A DNA stretch of 64,000 nt from Moniliella sp. 'wahieum' (GCA_003971905.1 RSEE01000081.1:124001-188000); one strand, 5' to 3'; positions 45,999 to 58,695 are shown, numbered from the stretch's first letter. Program-made: numbers and translations. The notes: generated by a model from the sequence alone, not told the origin.

Positions 45999-48757
45999 AT
46001 GGCCTCCCCCGCCACGCTCTCGGCCACGGAAGGCAAACGCCCTCCGCTCATGGTCCTCCGCGCCCGGTTTGGCTACGCTGCCCGCTCCCCAATCGAGGCG
46101 AGCGTGGACGCAGGCGACTTTTTCCACGTGCTCACCCCCCCCATCACCCGGCTTGGTACAATATCTGCAACCCCATTACGGCGCACAAGGTCTCGCCCCC
46201 ACCTACCTCTTCCATGTCCTCTCCCGTACAGCGGCATCCACACCACCCTCTTCCCCGCCCGGCGATTCGCCCTCGTCTCGAACGCAACCGTCGATGGGTC
46301 ATACCAGAGGAACGTCGCCCCGCACCCTTTCTTCCAGTGGGGGCGAATCCTGGGCGTCGCTGCCACCGGCCCCCCCCACCACCCCACCAGCCCCATGGGG
46401 TATGCAGGTACCAAATTCCAGAGTCAGTTGCCTTGTTGGTGGGCCAAGCATTGTACGATTTTACCCCCTCGGCGCCGGACCAGCTACGTGTGACGCACGG
46501 AACGAGGGTGAGAGTGTGTGCGCACCTTGGTGGGGAGTGGTTATGGGTTGTGCCACTGGGGCAACAGGAGACCGAATCTAATCAGGGTTGGTGCCCACTT
46601 CGTGTGTTGCGTTGCTGGATCGGCGTACGGGCCAGCCGCTCAGCGAGAAGCCGACCGACTTGGTTGCGTTGGGCATTCTACCGTCTCTCGAGGAGTGGAA
46701 GAAACGTCATGGGTCGAGCCTTTCAGCACAGAACAGGACTTGTCTGCCTCTTCGGTCATGCCACCCGAAGAGACCAACCCATCTTCTCCCGCTTTCGATA
46801 GCCTCGATCGAACCGCCTCTTCGGATTCGTTTGCGTTTGGCACGTCACCGTGGCAAATGCCACCTTCTATGGTCGACTCGCACCACCCGCCTCTCCCTCG
46901 TCCTCAAACACGGTGGACAAAGTCGAAAAGCGCGACGATGACGCATACGGGCAAACAACCTTCCCTCTCCCACCACCTCAAGCCCAAACGCACCGCAACC
47001 CCAACGGCCAAAGGCAAATCTGCCAACACGTCCCTCTCTTCCCAGCCCACAATTTCGCCCCCCCCTTAACCAACCCATCTCTCTCCCACAACCCAACGGG
47101 TTCATCGGTGATTCGGATTGGGTCAGCGCCCACACCTCCTAAGCAGAAGGACCTCTCCTCCTCGGGGACTGGAACCGAAACCGGACCCGAACCGGAACCG
47201 GAACCAAATCGCCCCCTACCCATCCCCCTCTTGGGACCAACCGGCCATTCCCCCCCTTGTGTCCCATCGCCATCACCATCGTCCTCGTCATCGTACCCCA
47301 CCACCCCGGCGTTCCCCCACCCTGTGCCTTCCTCCACCCCTCGTCTGCTTCCCCTTGTAGCCACCACATCTGCTACGCGCAGGGTCGAGTATGCCGCGCC
47401 AGTCTCGGCAGCTCAACCTGCCCTGTCAACCACCTTGCCACCCCATAAGGCCCACCCATCACCTCAATCCGATCCCGCCCCGCCTCGTGCCGGAGAAAGT
47501 GGGAGTGGGACGACTGTCCGCTCTTGCCCGAGGGAAGGCCGAGCGAGGCGTGCGTGGAGACGGTGCACGCTGGCGAAGGAGAATACTGGTACCGTATCCG
47601 GGTGCGGTGGTCATGCGTGGCGCAGCAAGAACCCGATTGGGAATTGGAGTTGTACGTCTCTACGAGGACTATGGCAGGGTGCACACGCTGCCCTGCACAG
47701 TCACCTGGAGAGTAAGATGGGGTTGGGGTTGGATGTGCCAGGCGACAGTTGGTATCGTCTGTTACCGCGGTTACCTCCGTTGTACTGTCACCCTCCTCTG
47801 TCGTCCCCTCGGGCTGAAGATGTTCGGGCACTTCGATTGCCGTTGGACGTCTATACGCGTGCATTGGTCCAATTGCCCTCGAGTTTGTTCCCCCGGGACC
47901 TGGTCCGTTCGTTCTTTGTCCGCAACCGGGTGACCGGGGTATACGTCGTGCTGCGCCCCTCCAGCCCTTGCCCACAAGAGATGAGACAGAAGAGCAGCCG
48001 AACCCGGCTCCGATGGCGATCCGTCCCATCCGAAGAAGGTAGGACGAAGAGGTCTCGAGCCCGACATGGTGCGGACGACAACAATAGTCAGCTCACTACC
48101 AAGCGGCCCGGATGGCCGCCTAGAAGAGAAAGCAAACAGTCCAAAGCAGCGGCGATGAGATGGAAAGCAGAGAGGAGGAGGAAGTTGTGGAGGTGGGGGA
48201 AGAGGAAGAGGAAGAGGAAGGAGACGAGACGAAGACGAACGATGGGCGTCGTTGTCGTCCGATCAAGTGATCCATTTCTCATCCTCCACCATCTTGCCCA
48301 TCGTGACACGGAATGTGACGGAGGACTAACGGAAGAGGTGGATCGGATGGGCGTATCCACTACCCACGGGTACGCGGGCCACCAGGATAGAAGCGAGCAA
48401 AAGACAAAGAACACACCAAAACGCTACCACTGCGCTTGCCCAGTCCTCCCCTCCCCGTCGCTACTACCACTCGCCCTCACGCGACCCTCTTTGGGCGAGC
48501 GTCCTTCGGTGGGTGGACCAAGATCAAAGTGTTCCACTCGGCCACGGACGAATTGGTCGCGATCCGTCTGATGCAAGAACAGTAAGCTTTGGGAATTGCT
48601 GGGTAAAGTACGAGAACGTCTGGGGGAGCAAGTGGAAGTGTTACGGTATGCCGAATCGCTAGATGCGGCCGACACGGAAGCTGCCGCTGCGGCTAGTCTG
48701 GCCGAGGCGGTGGAGGGCGGGAAGAGGTGGCGCATCCGCGTACGGGGCGGATCGTGA
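45999..48757 (+). CDS. BEM1: BEM1/Scd2 polarity scaffold (SH3-SH3-PX-PB1)
   Basis: Bem1/Scd2 joins Cdc42, its GEF and PAK kinases to build a polarity site. All four domains appear in the usual order. SH3-1 has FGYAARSPIEASVDAGDFFHVLT (about 46066-46130), ICNPITAHK and GLAPTYLFHVLSR. SH3-2 has ALYDFTPSAPDQLRVTHGTRV (about 46450-46510), the WLW diad and NQGWCPLRVLR, followed by the Bem1-specific DRRTGQPL and LGILPSLEEWKKRHG (about 46675-46715). A long Ser/Pro/Glu linker leads to the PX domain, with WYRIRV (about 47590), LYEDYG and LDVYTRALVQLPSSLFPRDLVRSFF (about 47845-47920). PB1 begins TKIKVFHSATDELVAIRLM (about 48520-48570) and ends WRIRVRGGS before TGA 48755-48757. At least eight frame changes cross the gene. 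ATG 45999 sits 14 codons before SH3-1. Confidence 0.92.
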
Positions 48758-51157
48758 TGGCTCGTTTGTGGGATGATGGGATGTGCATGATTGGCTTGCG
48801 CAGAGCACCGACCGTCCTACCCTCTTTGCTGCGCGCGCAGTAACATCGTCGAATACCATTTTGGGCAATCATGCACGAGTTGACTATTCTTTTGCGATGG
48901 TGTTTGGCTTTTGACCATCAGTTATTCGGAATGTGAATGACAAAGAGGTAGTGCTATAAGTGGGCTGGGCAACATATACGTAGCTGCCCGTAGGTCAGAT
49001 CCTGCTTGCTACCCACAAGTAAAGTGCTCCTGTTGGAACTAGAAGTGGACAGTGCGCCTCCCAAGAACGATCCTGCAATAGTAAGGAGATGGTTTGGCTT
49101 TTAATGGCCCGAGCTCTCTCGGCGGGGGTGTTGTGGCGCAGCAAGAGCGTTGCTGTGCTAGGGTTCTACCAGTCCCACAGGTTGTTGTACGCCCTTTTTT
49201 TCCTTTGGTGTCGCCACACCCGCCACCGCCACCCATCTCTCACTTCCACACCGCCACACGCCCCGCCCATACACCACCCCACCTCTCGGGCCTTGTATAA
49301 CCCTTTTCTATACCCCCCAAAAGGTGCGACGCTTCCCGACCCCCCTGTGTTCTCTCTCCCACGTTCAAGCGTTGGCACAAAGCAGCGTTGGCTAACACAC
49401 TTCCGAACGCCTCTCGCACAGCCCCGTCCGTCCGCTTGACTCCTTCTTGCCATTATTGTGGGTAACATCTCTTGTTGCGTGCAACAACAGAGACTATTAC
49501 TGGCTGCAAAACTACTTTGCCTCCACTTCCATCTTTTGGAGTTTTGTTTTGTTTTGCTTCCCCGGCCCGTCCACTTTCCCGGTCATCTCCCCTCCCCTCC
49601 CTTTCCCTTCCCACTTCCACCTCTTCCCCCTCATCCGCAAATGCGCCGAAGTCACGATTTGCACGACCAGTCCATCATTTGTGCGCTCCCTGACGCTGGT
49701 GTACTGTTCCTGAGCCTGCTGTACTTTTGGTCCCCAGGATCTGACGGGCTGCAGCACATGCTCACCACGGGCGCCTGCAATGGGATGAACGTTGCAAGGG
49801 CCATCACAGGTTCTTGACATGTTCTGTTGCCACCCGCACTCTCTTTCTTTTACTAGAATACGTTATTCACCTCGTGTGCATATCTTCCACACCACGGTTT
49901 TCTCGCCACTATACCTTCTGTCCCCCCTTAACGCCCCACCTCCTCCTCTATCCAGCCGAGCCTGTCACATGGGGTGGCCGTGCTGATGGTACAGGCAAAA
50001 AGCTGTGATTTGTCGCCCCCCCCCTTATTGAGGGCCTCGGTTGTGAACATTTTCTCCCCTTTTTCGTGCTGCATGTGGTACTTTTTCTGGCATTCCCTTG
50101 CGCTCGCAATCCCCAGTATATTATACCCCTGTCAAACCCCTCTCACGTTACAAAAGGAAGTAGCAAACGACTCTTATGTTACTTTCTCACCGTACAACTT
50201 CTTCTTCCTTGTGGTTGTACAGAGCAAAGAGCGGTGCCCTCTAGAACTTGACTATATGATGATGGTGTTGATGGTCCAGCCCGGCTCATCGAGTCATCAT
50301 CCCTTGGCAGCGTTTTGTGGTATGTCAGAACCTGTTCCCCACCCGCGCCCCAGCCTTCCGTCTGTGGTGGGCAGTTACCAACTTTTTTTGTTCCTTCGTT
50401 TGGCCAACAGCGTCAGAGTTCCCTCACTTCTACCTTTTTTCGATGGACCAAAGAGATTCCTCTCTCGTGTGTGATACGTTTTCAGCACATGAACAACGTG
50501 TATATATTGATGAGAAGGGACACTGGCATGAGGATGATGCAGATGATGGTTTGCACGATCGAAGCTACTACGATAAGATATTAGACTGTAGGTTAGAGGT
50601 AGAGAGATCAGACAGCGCGTATGTCGGTATAGATTGTAGGGAAGAGAAGAAAATCCTTGGTGGTAGATCCGAGCCAGCATGCGATGCGTAAGGGCGGTTC
50701 GATGAGGCTACTTACTGGTCCAGTGAGCCTATAGTGAGCGTAACCTCTCTGCAGCCTGACAAAAAGGAAATCAACAGTTGCCCGAGTTCAAAGTCATGAG
50801 TACCATGGCTACTACATGAGCCATGAGTCAGTCCACCGCAATGCGCTGGCACCTAGCCAACTCGCTCTCATTGATCAATGCGATTAACCAAAGGTCGCGA
50901 AATAGGCGTACCGATCGATGACAGGCTGCGATCAAGTCTCAAACCGAGCCGATCTATCGTAGGATATCCACAAAAGGCCTCCAGGGCATCAGACCACATT
51001 CGCAGACCTCCATGTGGGTTTCATCTTCCGACCGCTACCTGCTACGCTTTCGCACTCCACACCCTGTGCATCCCATTTGAGACCATTTTCTGGGTGCACT
51101 TGGCTTATTTGGAAGCTGTCTGTTGCGAACGTTGGTGTGGAGCACTCGCCTTAATAT
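48758..51157. other. Intergenic, pyrimidine-rich, about 2.4 kb
   Basis: No gene is supported. The + strand from 49190 to 50480 is strongly T/C-rich with several T runs, so minus-strand frames look Lys/Glu/Gly-rich and plus frames Leu/Phe/Ser-rich by composition alone. No tRNA, 5S rRNA, U6 or U3 signature was found by eye. Confidence 0.55.
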
Positions 51158-53394
51158 TCACCAAACATGACCGACATAACGTGATGCAACAGCAAAAGGT
51201 AGTTGAAGCAGTTTTACTTGTCCATATGAGAGGGAGGATGTCACTTCTTGTGCTGCTCTCTCCTTCCACGCCGACTTGGCTGCGGCGACCGCCACGCGCT
51301 TAGCAGCGCCCTTGGAATGACGTCCTTGGAGCCAAGCTTCGCCGTGAGCCTTGAGACCTTGCGAAGCGGCGCGAGCAAAGATCCCACGTAAGGGTACCCT
51401 CAAGCTGTTCCAGCCACGCGACGCCGAGGTGGACGCACGCGCTACCACGACGCTCGTTCGTGTCCGCTCAGCTCTTCCATATTCTGGATCGGCAAGACTT
51501 TCCCTTGTGACGGATGGGGAGCGAGAGGGCGTCTGAGCGTTGGGGAGGGCAGACTCGATGTGGGCGGAAGATTGTGTGTTCGGGTTGGATTGCGCATGCG
51601 CGGAAGACTCGGCGTTTGGCGACGCCTTGCCTTTGGCAGGGGACGACAAAGCCTGCGACTGTGCTCCCGGCGGCGAAAGGGGAGGCGCTGCGTCCTTTTC
51701 GCGAGGTGGGAGAGGCGGTGCCTCCTGGTCTGGAGCCAAGATCAGTTGTTCTACCGCTTTATCCAACGAGCCCCCGTTCTGATGAAGCGCGTGCTGGGCC
51801 ACCTCGTAGCTGAACCCCATCTCTAACAGTTTTTTCCAGGGGCGTGGGTTCCTGGTACAGACTGGGCGGGAGGTCGGACGACGCATACGCTTCTCCATAC
51901 GCGCGCTCGTCCGACTCGGTGTGGGACTGGCTCGGAGCGCGCAATCGGGACGTCAAGGGCGCATAGCCATGAGCAGGATGGTGCGGGGCTGCCTGCTGCC
52001 TTTTCCTTCTCGGACGACAATGTTACCGATTCCGGTTCCTGCGAAAGTAGGTGGGTATAGTCCCCATTCTCCACTTGCTTGGGCCGCATGGGCATCCCGT
52101 ACCGACGCAGCCAAAATTTCCGCGGATTTCCCTCGCTATCGAGGTGGAGTGACTGGACTGCGTCAACGGGAGGACTGCAGGTGCCGGTGCATGTGCAGAT
52201 CCTCCCGTTTGCGGATTGGCGCTGCTTTCACCCTCGTCCTCGTCCGTGCTTTTGTCCGCGCTTTTGCCTTGGCTCTTGGCCTTGGTTTTGTCCTTTGGGT
52301 GGTGAGCTTGGTGTTCCTTCCACCGCGCCTCTGCCTGCGCCTGTAGGTAGGTCTTCCATTCTTCCAATACGCCAGCAGCAGAGGAGGTGCTTCTGCCACG
52401 CGTGCGTGCCAAGGCTCGGACTTGCCCTCCTGGCCAGAGGAGATGTAGGTGTGCTTGTCGCCTGATGGTAATTCCGCAGTCTCCTCGGTAGGCGCATTTT
52501 TCTGCGACGCACCAACAGAGGGGTGGACAGAGTAGACCCCTCGACGGGAGCCTCCAACTTGGTCTTCTCGAGAGGAGGCCCTTGGGGTTGGCCCTGCTGC
52601 GCCTCCTCTCTTCCACAGGTGGGCCTCGTTGCCCTGGGCTACCGTCTTGCCCTCCTCGTCCACGCCCGGAAGGGCTCAAACGTATCGGTTTCAATCACCA
52701 GGTAGCCATCACCGCGGCCCGTGGCCCTCCCACAATGTGCAGCGTCCGGTCCCGGTTGGTGAACCAGCCATACGACTTGAGCACCGACCTTCCAGCAGGC
52801 CCTTGAGTGCACGCGCGGTTACTTTTTCGGCATAGTTTTTCCCCTCGTGGCATGTGGGTGCGCTGGGTCGGTGGGACCACCCTGGGCGTCTTTGGCTTGC
52901 TGGGCGTCCTTGGCATGGTGGCGGCGAAGCGAGTGGGGTGGGCCGCCTCCTTGGCCGCAGCTGCTCGCCGCCAATCCCGATCACCTGCCCGATCTGGACG
53001 ACCCGCTGGCCCTTTTTGGCATACTTGTACAGTCGCCGCAGGGTGGGCACGGTGGCCACTGCATCGGCACTGATGGCGGCGGCGGTCGCGGCAGCGGAAC
53101 CGGCGGCAACAGCGGTGCCTGCGAGGTAGATGGCGCCGACGCCGAGGCTAATACCGACGAGCGACAGGCCAACAATCGGCACATACGTGTCCCATAGCGA
53201 GTAGGCATTGTCGCTCTCTGCGCCCTCACGGGCCACGCGGGCAATGCGTGCCTCGACGGTGAAAAAGACCTTGCCGGGGTGGAAGGTGGCGCAGGCGCCG
53301 GGGGGCAGGTTGTTGGAGTAGTAGAGCGGGCTGACCTGCTTGAGCGCGACGTGCAGCGGAGGAGCGTGTCGTTGACGAGGGTAATGCACGGCAT
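51158..53394 (-). CDS. Unknown membrane protein with a UBA domain
   Basis: I do not recognise the family. ATG 53394 begins MPCITLVNDTLL; adding one C at 53358 continues into PLHVALKQVSPLYYSNNL and PGKVFFTVEARIARV (about 53345-53225), a beta-rich module. Two adjacent small-residue hydrophobic stretches follow, YVPIVGLSLVGISLGVGAIYLAG and an Ala-rich helix (about 53185-53070), then RRLYKYAKKGQRVVQIGQVIG. A second module reads NYAEKVTARALKGLLEG, SYGWFTNRDRTLHIVGG and DGYLVIETDTFEPF (about 52840-52670). A charged linker leads to a UBA-like domain with KKLLEMGFSYEVAQHALHQNGGSLDKAVEQLI (about 51830-51735), containing the MGF loop. The C-terminal 220 residues are Ala/Ser-rich with a basic amphipathic part. 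UBA domains bind ubiquitin, so a membrane-linked ubiquitin role is an inference. Stop at 51158-51160. Confidence 0.65.
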
Positions 53395-53903
53395 GGCGGT
53401 CCGATCGTGCGAGACGCGGGGCCGGGTGGAGCGGTGGTGGGGGTGGGGCAACGACGGCGGATGGGCGGACGGGCGGATGGGCGGATGGGGGCTGGGAGGA
53501 TCCGTCGACGGTGGCGGTGCAGTGCCGCGGCGTGCGCGCCAGGGGGCGGTGCGTGATAGCTAGTGATGGGCGGCCAACCAGTGATCCTCGAAGCTGTGCA
53601 AGCAACAGCAACAATAGGCGGGCGAAGGCGCCGCGGCCATGTCCCCCCCCCCGCCCGGCTGCTGGGCAGCCCACACGCTGTCCGCGGTGCCCAGCACGCG
53701 TCCAGACGCGCGCAGGCGATGCTGGTGCGGCTCCTGCCGGCGGCGGCGGCGCCCAGGAGGGCCATCGTGCCGTGCGAGGCGCTGGCGGTGATCAAGCGAG
53801 TGCATCACGTGAGCACCTGTTGGCTGCTCTCGCTTCCCGCGGGCAGCGCTGCGTCCCGACGAGTCGCTCGTGCCGCCGCCCGCCCGAGCATCCCGCCGCC
53901 CAA
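53395..53903. promoter_or_regulatory. Divergent promoter region between the UBA-membrane gene and the RCC1 gene
   Basis: About 510 bp of very GC-rich sequence lies between two opposed start codons. It has a GCGGACGGGCGGATGG repeat near 53460-53490 and no clear TATA. Open frames here are composition artefacts. Confidence 0.4.
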
Positions 53904-56341
53904 ATGCTCTCGCGCACCCTCCCACGCCCACCCGCCGCCCCCCGCTCTCCACACCCCCACCCCCTCCTCCGCCCCACGCCCACCGCCAGCCGCGCGGCCA
54001 CCGCACCCCACCGCCGTCGCTGCAGCCCTTGCCGCGTACGGCCTCTATGCATGCACCGCCCCCGACCCCCCCACCTCCACCTCGACGCACCCGTCGCACC
54101 CCTTCCCACCCGCCGCCTCCCCAAGTCTGCCCGTAAGGACGAGGAGACAATTGCCGCCAGCGCGCCTCCGCCCCAATCGGCCGAGGACGCGCTATCGGTC
54201 TACGCCTGGGGCGCCAACACCTACCGTGTCGTTGCGCCCGACCTGGATGACCAGCGCCCTGTCCGCATTCCCCGCCCCATTCCTGCCTTTGACGGCGTCG
54301 CTCTGCGTGACTTGTGGATGGGTGAGACCCACGCTGCGGCCATTGATGCCAACGGCGACCTACTCCAGTGGGGGTTGGGCTTCTTTTGCCCCGACAGCCG
54401 CCTGGATCGTACCTGTGTCCCGCCATCCACCGAGCCGCTAACTCCAATCAAAACGCTGAGTGGAAAAAAGTTGCGCAAGGTCGTCGGCACCGAGGGCAAG
54501 CTGTACGCCCTGGCCGATTCAGGACAAGTGTGGGTCATTGCTGCTTCTCGGTCCCCGGAAGTGATCCCAGGTCGGCGCCACTGGTCTACCCTCGGCCTCA
54601 CCTCCTCTGCGCCTGCTCAGGTTGCGCATGTCCCTATGCAAGCGTCCCTAGCGCGCGGGGAGCGCTTTGCCGACCTGGTCACGGGCAAGGACCATGTCCT
54701 AGCACTGACCAACCGTGGCCGTGTTCTGGCCGCACCGAGCAACTCCAAGGGCAACGAGTCGGGCCAACTTGCGCTGCGCGTGTGGTGGTATCGGAGCGTT
54801 ACGCTACCGCCCCTGCGCCCGGTCCCGATCCCAACGAGGATCCAGGTGCGCTTCCAGTGGGCGATCTGGACTGGCATGAACCATTGTCGCCACCGCCCGA
54901 GGGGCCACCCTTACCTGAGGGCAAGGCCTACCGTGCCTTTGAACCCAAGATGTTTGCGTTGGAAACCTACCTCGAGCGGGAAAATAATCTTACGCTAGCG
55001 AATTTGCTTCCTCTGTGGGCTCAGACGCCCGAGCAGCGTGCCTCGGGAACCGGGGTGATCAAGCCCAGTGCCTCGACCCACCCAGCTGCGCGGGAATTGG
55101 TAGGACGAACAGAAGAGGATCGTCGGGTCCAAAAGGAGCGCAAGGCGGCACGTGCCGTGGCATTGCGTGAGGCGACCAAGGAATATGTGGCCTCTCTCTG
55201 GACGTGTGCTTCTGTACCGATCTGGAGAAATTCCTTCCCTTCGAGGCGTACGGATTCAGGCGATTGCAGCTGGCGAGGCTCACTCGGTAGCCTTGACAGA
55301 TACGGGAAACGCGGTTGCGTGGGGCTGCAACACCCTAGGCCAGTGCGGTTTCCTTTCTGGCATTTCCTCCCGCCCTGCCACGTCGAGCGGGTACGCAGGC
55401 TTGACCCAACGCCACGTCCACACCGTCGAGGCAGTTTCGAGCAACGGTGACGAGACGGATGTCGTGGTCTCCTCGAGCGAGTGTGTGCCTGTTCCAACAC
55501 AGGTCAACTTGGCTCGCCTTGTGGCCGACGGGACCAATGTTCGCTGCAAGGCCATCCGCGCAGGGGGCATGAACACCCTCTTTTTACTTACTTCCTCCAA
55601 ACAGGTCAAGACGGGCGGTGCAAGTCAACCGAGCTGGGCAGAGGTTGAGGAGGTGTATGCCGCGGGCAAGGGTCAATCTGGGACACTAGGGAACGGGTCT
55701 TTCCTGTTGTCCACATCCTCGCCCCAGCGGGTCAAGAGTATCTCGGGCCGACAAGAGTTGTTGGCAGGGCAGCAAAAGGTTGTGCCGATTCCCATTTCCA
55801 ATTTGAGTGTGGGTCCCGACGGACATGCAGTGGCGGCCATGTTGGCGTTTGGGTACCGGGACGTATGATGTGGGGATCGAACCAATCGTACCAGCTCGGC
55901 GACGGGCGACGATCAAACAGTGCCATACCGCATTATGTGGCGCCTCTGGCGTCGCTTGTGTACCTGCGCAACCCCCTTTCCCACGTCGAGGACGACATGG
56001 ATGATTCTCCGATGGGTCCAGGGGATATGTCGATTTTGCGTCCGACACAACAAGTGACCGACCCCGAGCTGCTCAAGTTGGTCTCCCAAACGCCCTTGGA
56101 GAAGTATCGGTACCGTGTGAACCAAGCCAACTTCCACACGGGCACCTTAGCTGGCCAGTCGTCCGCCGTGCCCCCCAATGAGGCCGAACGCCTTCAACTT
56201 GCCCCACTCGCCAAGCTTCGGACACGGGTCCCGGGCCTCGATGGCGCGGGTAGGTCGTCCGAGAAAACGGTCCAAGCGACCCAAGATGTTTTGACGGGGT
56301 GCAGTCGTCTGCTATATTTTGGCGGGTGCAGTAAAGCTTAA
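53904..56341 (+). CDS. FMP25: RCC1-repeat protein, FMP25-like, probably mitochondrial
   Basis: The N-terminus from ATG 53904 (MLSRTLPRPPAAPRS) is rich in Arg/Ser/Pro without acids, as in mitochondrial presequences, and is followed in another frame by a short hydrophobic segment AVAAALAAYGLYACTA (about 54015-54060). RCC1-type blades follow: VYAWGANTYRVV (about 54198), DLWMGETHAAAIDANGDLLQWG (about 54310-54375), FADLVTGKDHVLALTNRGRV (about 54665-54725), IQAIAAGEAHSVALTDTGNAVAWG (about 55250-55325), KAIRAGGMNTLFLL (about 55550) and MMWGSNQSYQLGDG (about 55867). The order and the long insert between blades match yeast Fmp25, an inner-membrane protein needed for respiratory complex assembly. The frame ending GCSKA stops at 56339-56341. 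At least five frame changes occur. Confidence 0.75.
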
Positions 56342-56804
56342 GGTCTTCCCGTCTGTTATGAGCATGCGGGCTCTGTTGACTCCATGGGGTCGTCAGCAGC
56401 TTCAACTGAGTTGCGCTAATCGGCCTTTGAGATTTCTTCTCTAATTCACTTCTCTTTGTCAACCTTGAATCTCATCATGATCAGTTGCATTACCCTTATA
56501 CCATCAATGGGGGGCTCGACTTCGCACAACAGACACTACCGACACAGGCCTTCCTGAAGTAGCCACAGCCCTGAGGGATTAACGTCTGGAGCCCGTATGA
56601 ATAAGATGTGTATCCCATCGACCAGAACACGTGCTCTGAGCCTGGCGCCAAAGCCCAAAGACCAAGGCGTACCGTATAACGGGCGCGAAGTACACTCAAC
56701 GTTACGCGGCCAAAAGGCAGCGGAGTACCACACGTAGCGTCCACGTCCATGCGTCCATGACGCTTCACGCTTTACAACATGTAAGTTGCGCGGCGGCCAT
56801 TCAG
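56342..56804. other. Intergenic spacer before tRNA-Gln
   Basis: No gene or clear motif is visible. The AT content is higher than in the neighbouring genes. Confidence 0.5.
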
Positions 56805-56886
56805 GCTTCTATCTTCCAGTGGTTAGGAAGTGGGATTTTGACAAGGTCGACTTCCCGAAACCTGGGTTCGAATCCCAGTAGGAGCT
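56805..56886 (+). tRNA. tRNA-Gln (anticodon UUG), intron-containing
   Basis: Acceptor arms GCTTCTA / TAGGAGC pair over 7 bp with one wobble. Anticodon stem TGGGA/TCCCG encloses loop TTTTGA with a roughly 10-nt intron containing CAA, complementary to the anticodon. The T-arm is CTGGGTTCGAATCCCAG. A T6 tract at 56895-56900 follows. Confidence 0.92.
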
Positions 56887-57339
56887 CATGGTACTTTTTT
56901 GGCAGCCAATGTCTCTGCAAAGGGCAATCAATGTGCTCGCCTAACGCCAACATAGCTTCCGCCCGTGGCTGGCGTAGCTATAGTACTAGCCACCCCGAGG
57001 AAATTTGAGAAGAGCACATCGCAAATTCAAAAGGGGCGCCACATTTCCCAGGCGCCTTGGCGTATCTATTGTTGCGGCGCAGTAGAGAGAGCCATATATC
57101 GCAACAGGCCTCAGCGCCTGAGCGCGCCTGAACCGATCATATATTCATGCCCCCTGCACAGCTTTCGTTTCGACCACGGACGTGCCGTGCAGATGGCGCA
57201 GGCGCCCGGCAATCGACCGTTTCCTATCTTATACCACCACCATTTCACCTTCCCTCCTTCCCCTTGAAGTCATCCCAGCACCCCCCACCGTCTCAAGAAC
57301 TCTCTCTCTCTCTTCCTCAGGCGCCATCTTCTTTCCCAT
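56887..57339. other. Intergenic / promoter of the alpha/beta hydrolase
   Basis: Apart from the T6 tract at the start no gene is seen. The final 100 bp is C/T-rich with a TCTCTCTCTCTC run (57301-57312), typical of a fungal 5' leader. Confidence 0.45.
56895..56900 (+). terminator. Pol III T6 terminator of tRNA-Gln
   Basis: Six T residues lie 8 nt downstream of the mature 3' end. Confidence 0.75.
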
Positions 57340-58695
57340 ATGGGCCTGTTTAAGACCTTTTCCCAAGGATCATTTCGTGGGCTCAAACTACCGTTTCCAT
57401 CTCTCACACCACCCTCCTTGCTTGACCCCCCTCAACCACGACCTCGACCTCTACCCCGCCGTCTACCTCCCCCTCCACTCCCCCGACCGCGCCTTCCCAC
57501 AAAGGTCCCACTGCTCCGATCATCCTTATCCCCCCCCCGTCACCTCCCAAATCGCCACATTCGCCACGCTCACCACGCTCGTCACGCTCGCCGCACTCGC
57601 CACACTCACCCCGATCACCTAAGCTTCTCGCTTCCCCTCAAAGCGCTCACTCTACTATTTCCACCAAACTTCGGCCTTGGAGATCGGGTAGAGATAATCA
57701 GCCACACCGACCCGAGGTGGGAGAAGATGTATCGCGCATCACAGTCAACGTTGCAGGCCTTCCCGTTCATGTTTATGGGTGGGACGAGCTGACGCCTTTA
57801 GGAGGTCCCAACGTTCCGCCGAAAATCACGATGGTGATTCACCTGCATAACCGACTTGGCTCAGCCAGCAAGTCCGAGGGCCTGGTGCGACAATTGTACC
57901 ACCGCATCCGCACCTTACGCAACAAGCAACCAAAGCCCAAGATGTGTTAGTGTGCGCCTTCGATCAGCGCAATCATGGTCACCGGCGAACGAATGAGACG
58001 GGACAAAAAATGTGGAATGAGGGAAACAAGACCCATGCGGTGGACTTGTATGCAATGTATGACGGAACCTCGCGCGACGTGTCGTACCTCATCGATTACC
58101 TCCCGCTCTACCTCTTTGCCCATGATGAGCGCAAGGTAACCACCTGGGCGGTGACAGGGCAAAGTATGGGAGGTCATGCCGCCTGGCACGTCCTTCAGAA
58201 TGACCCTAGGGTAAGCATTGGGGTACCTATTGGGGGTATGCCGTCGATCAACAAGCTCCTGGCCCATCGGACAGCGAGCAACTTTGTCCCCAATGCCCCA
58301 CCCTTCGTTCCTACTGGCCTACGAAGCTTCATTGCCCGAACGGATCCTGCGGCGGTATGGGCGGCCAACGCAGAGACGGCGAAGCTGGCTCATGTGCGGC
58401 CACCCAATCCCTTTTGGGGCAAAAAAATTCTAGTGCTTTCCGGTCAAGACGACCGGGTGTACGATGGGAGTATACGTCTGAGTTTGTTGATGAACTGTTT
58501 GTCGACAACTATCGTTCCTTTGCACACCCCAACAAGGCATTTCCATGGCCAGCGCCAGGCCAAGCTCCACCCAAAGGTATGCCACGGCCCGGGCTCAAAG
58601 TGGCTCTCTACCCCGGTGTGGGACATGCGGTCACACCCGCTATGGTGGACCAGGCAGCGGAATGGGTGTGGTACTGGGGCGTTGCTCTCCATTGA
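57340..58695 (+). CDS. Alpha/beta-hydrolase fold protein
   Basis: Serine hydrolase of the alpha/beta fold. After ATG 57340 (MGLFKTFSQGSFRG) comes a Pro/His-rich low-complexity stretch read through more than one frame. The fold starts at VNVAGLPVHVYGWDEL (about 57745). KITMVIHLHNRLGS corresponds to the oxyanion-strand region and VLVCAFDQRNHGHR (about 57947-57990) to the following strand. The nucleophile elbow is GQSMGGHAAW (GQSMGG at 58157-58174). LVLSGQDDRV (about 58430) supplies the acid, and GVGHAVTPAMV (about 58617-58650) supplies the His. So all three catalytic residues are visible. The frame ends WGVALH at 58693-58695. The substrate cannot be told; it could be an esterase, lipase or peptidase. 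Frame breaks lie near 57910, 58450 and in the N-terminal part. Confidence 0.85.
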
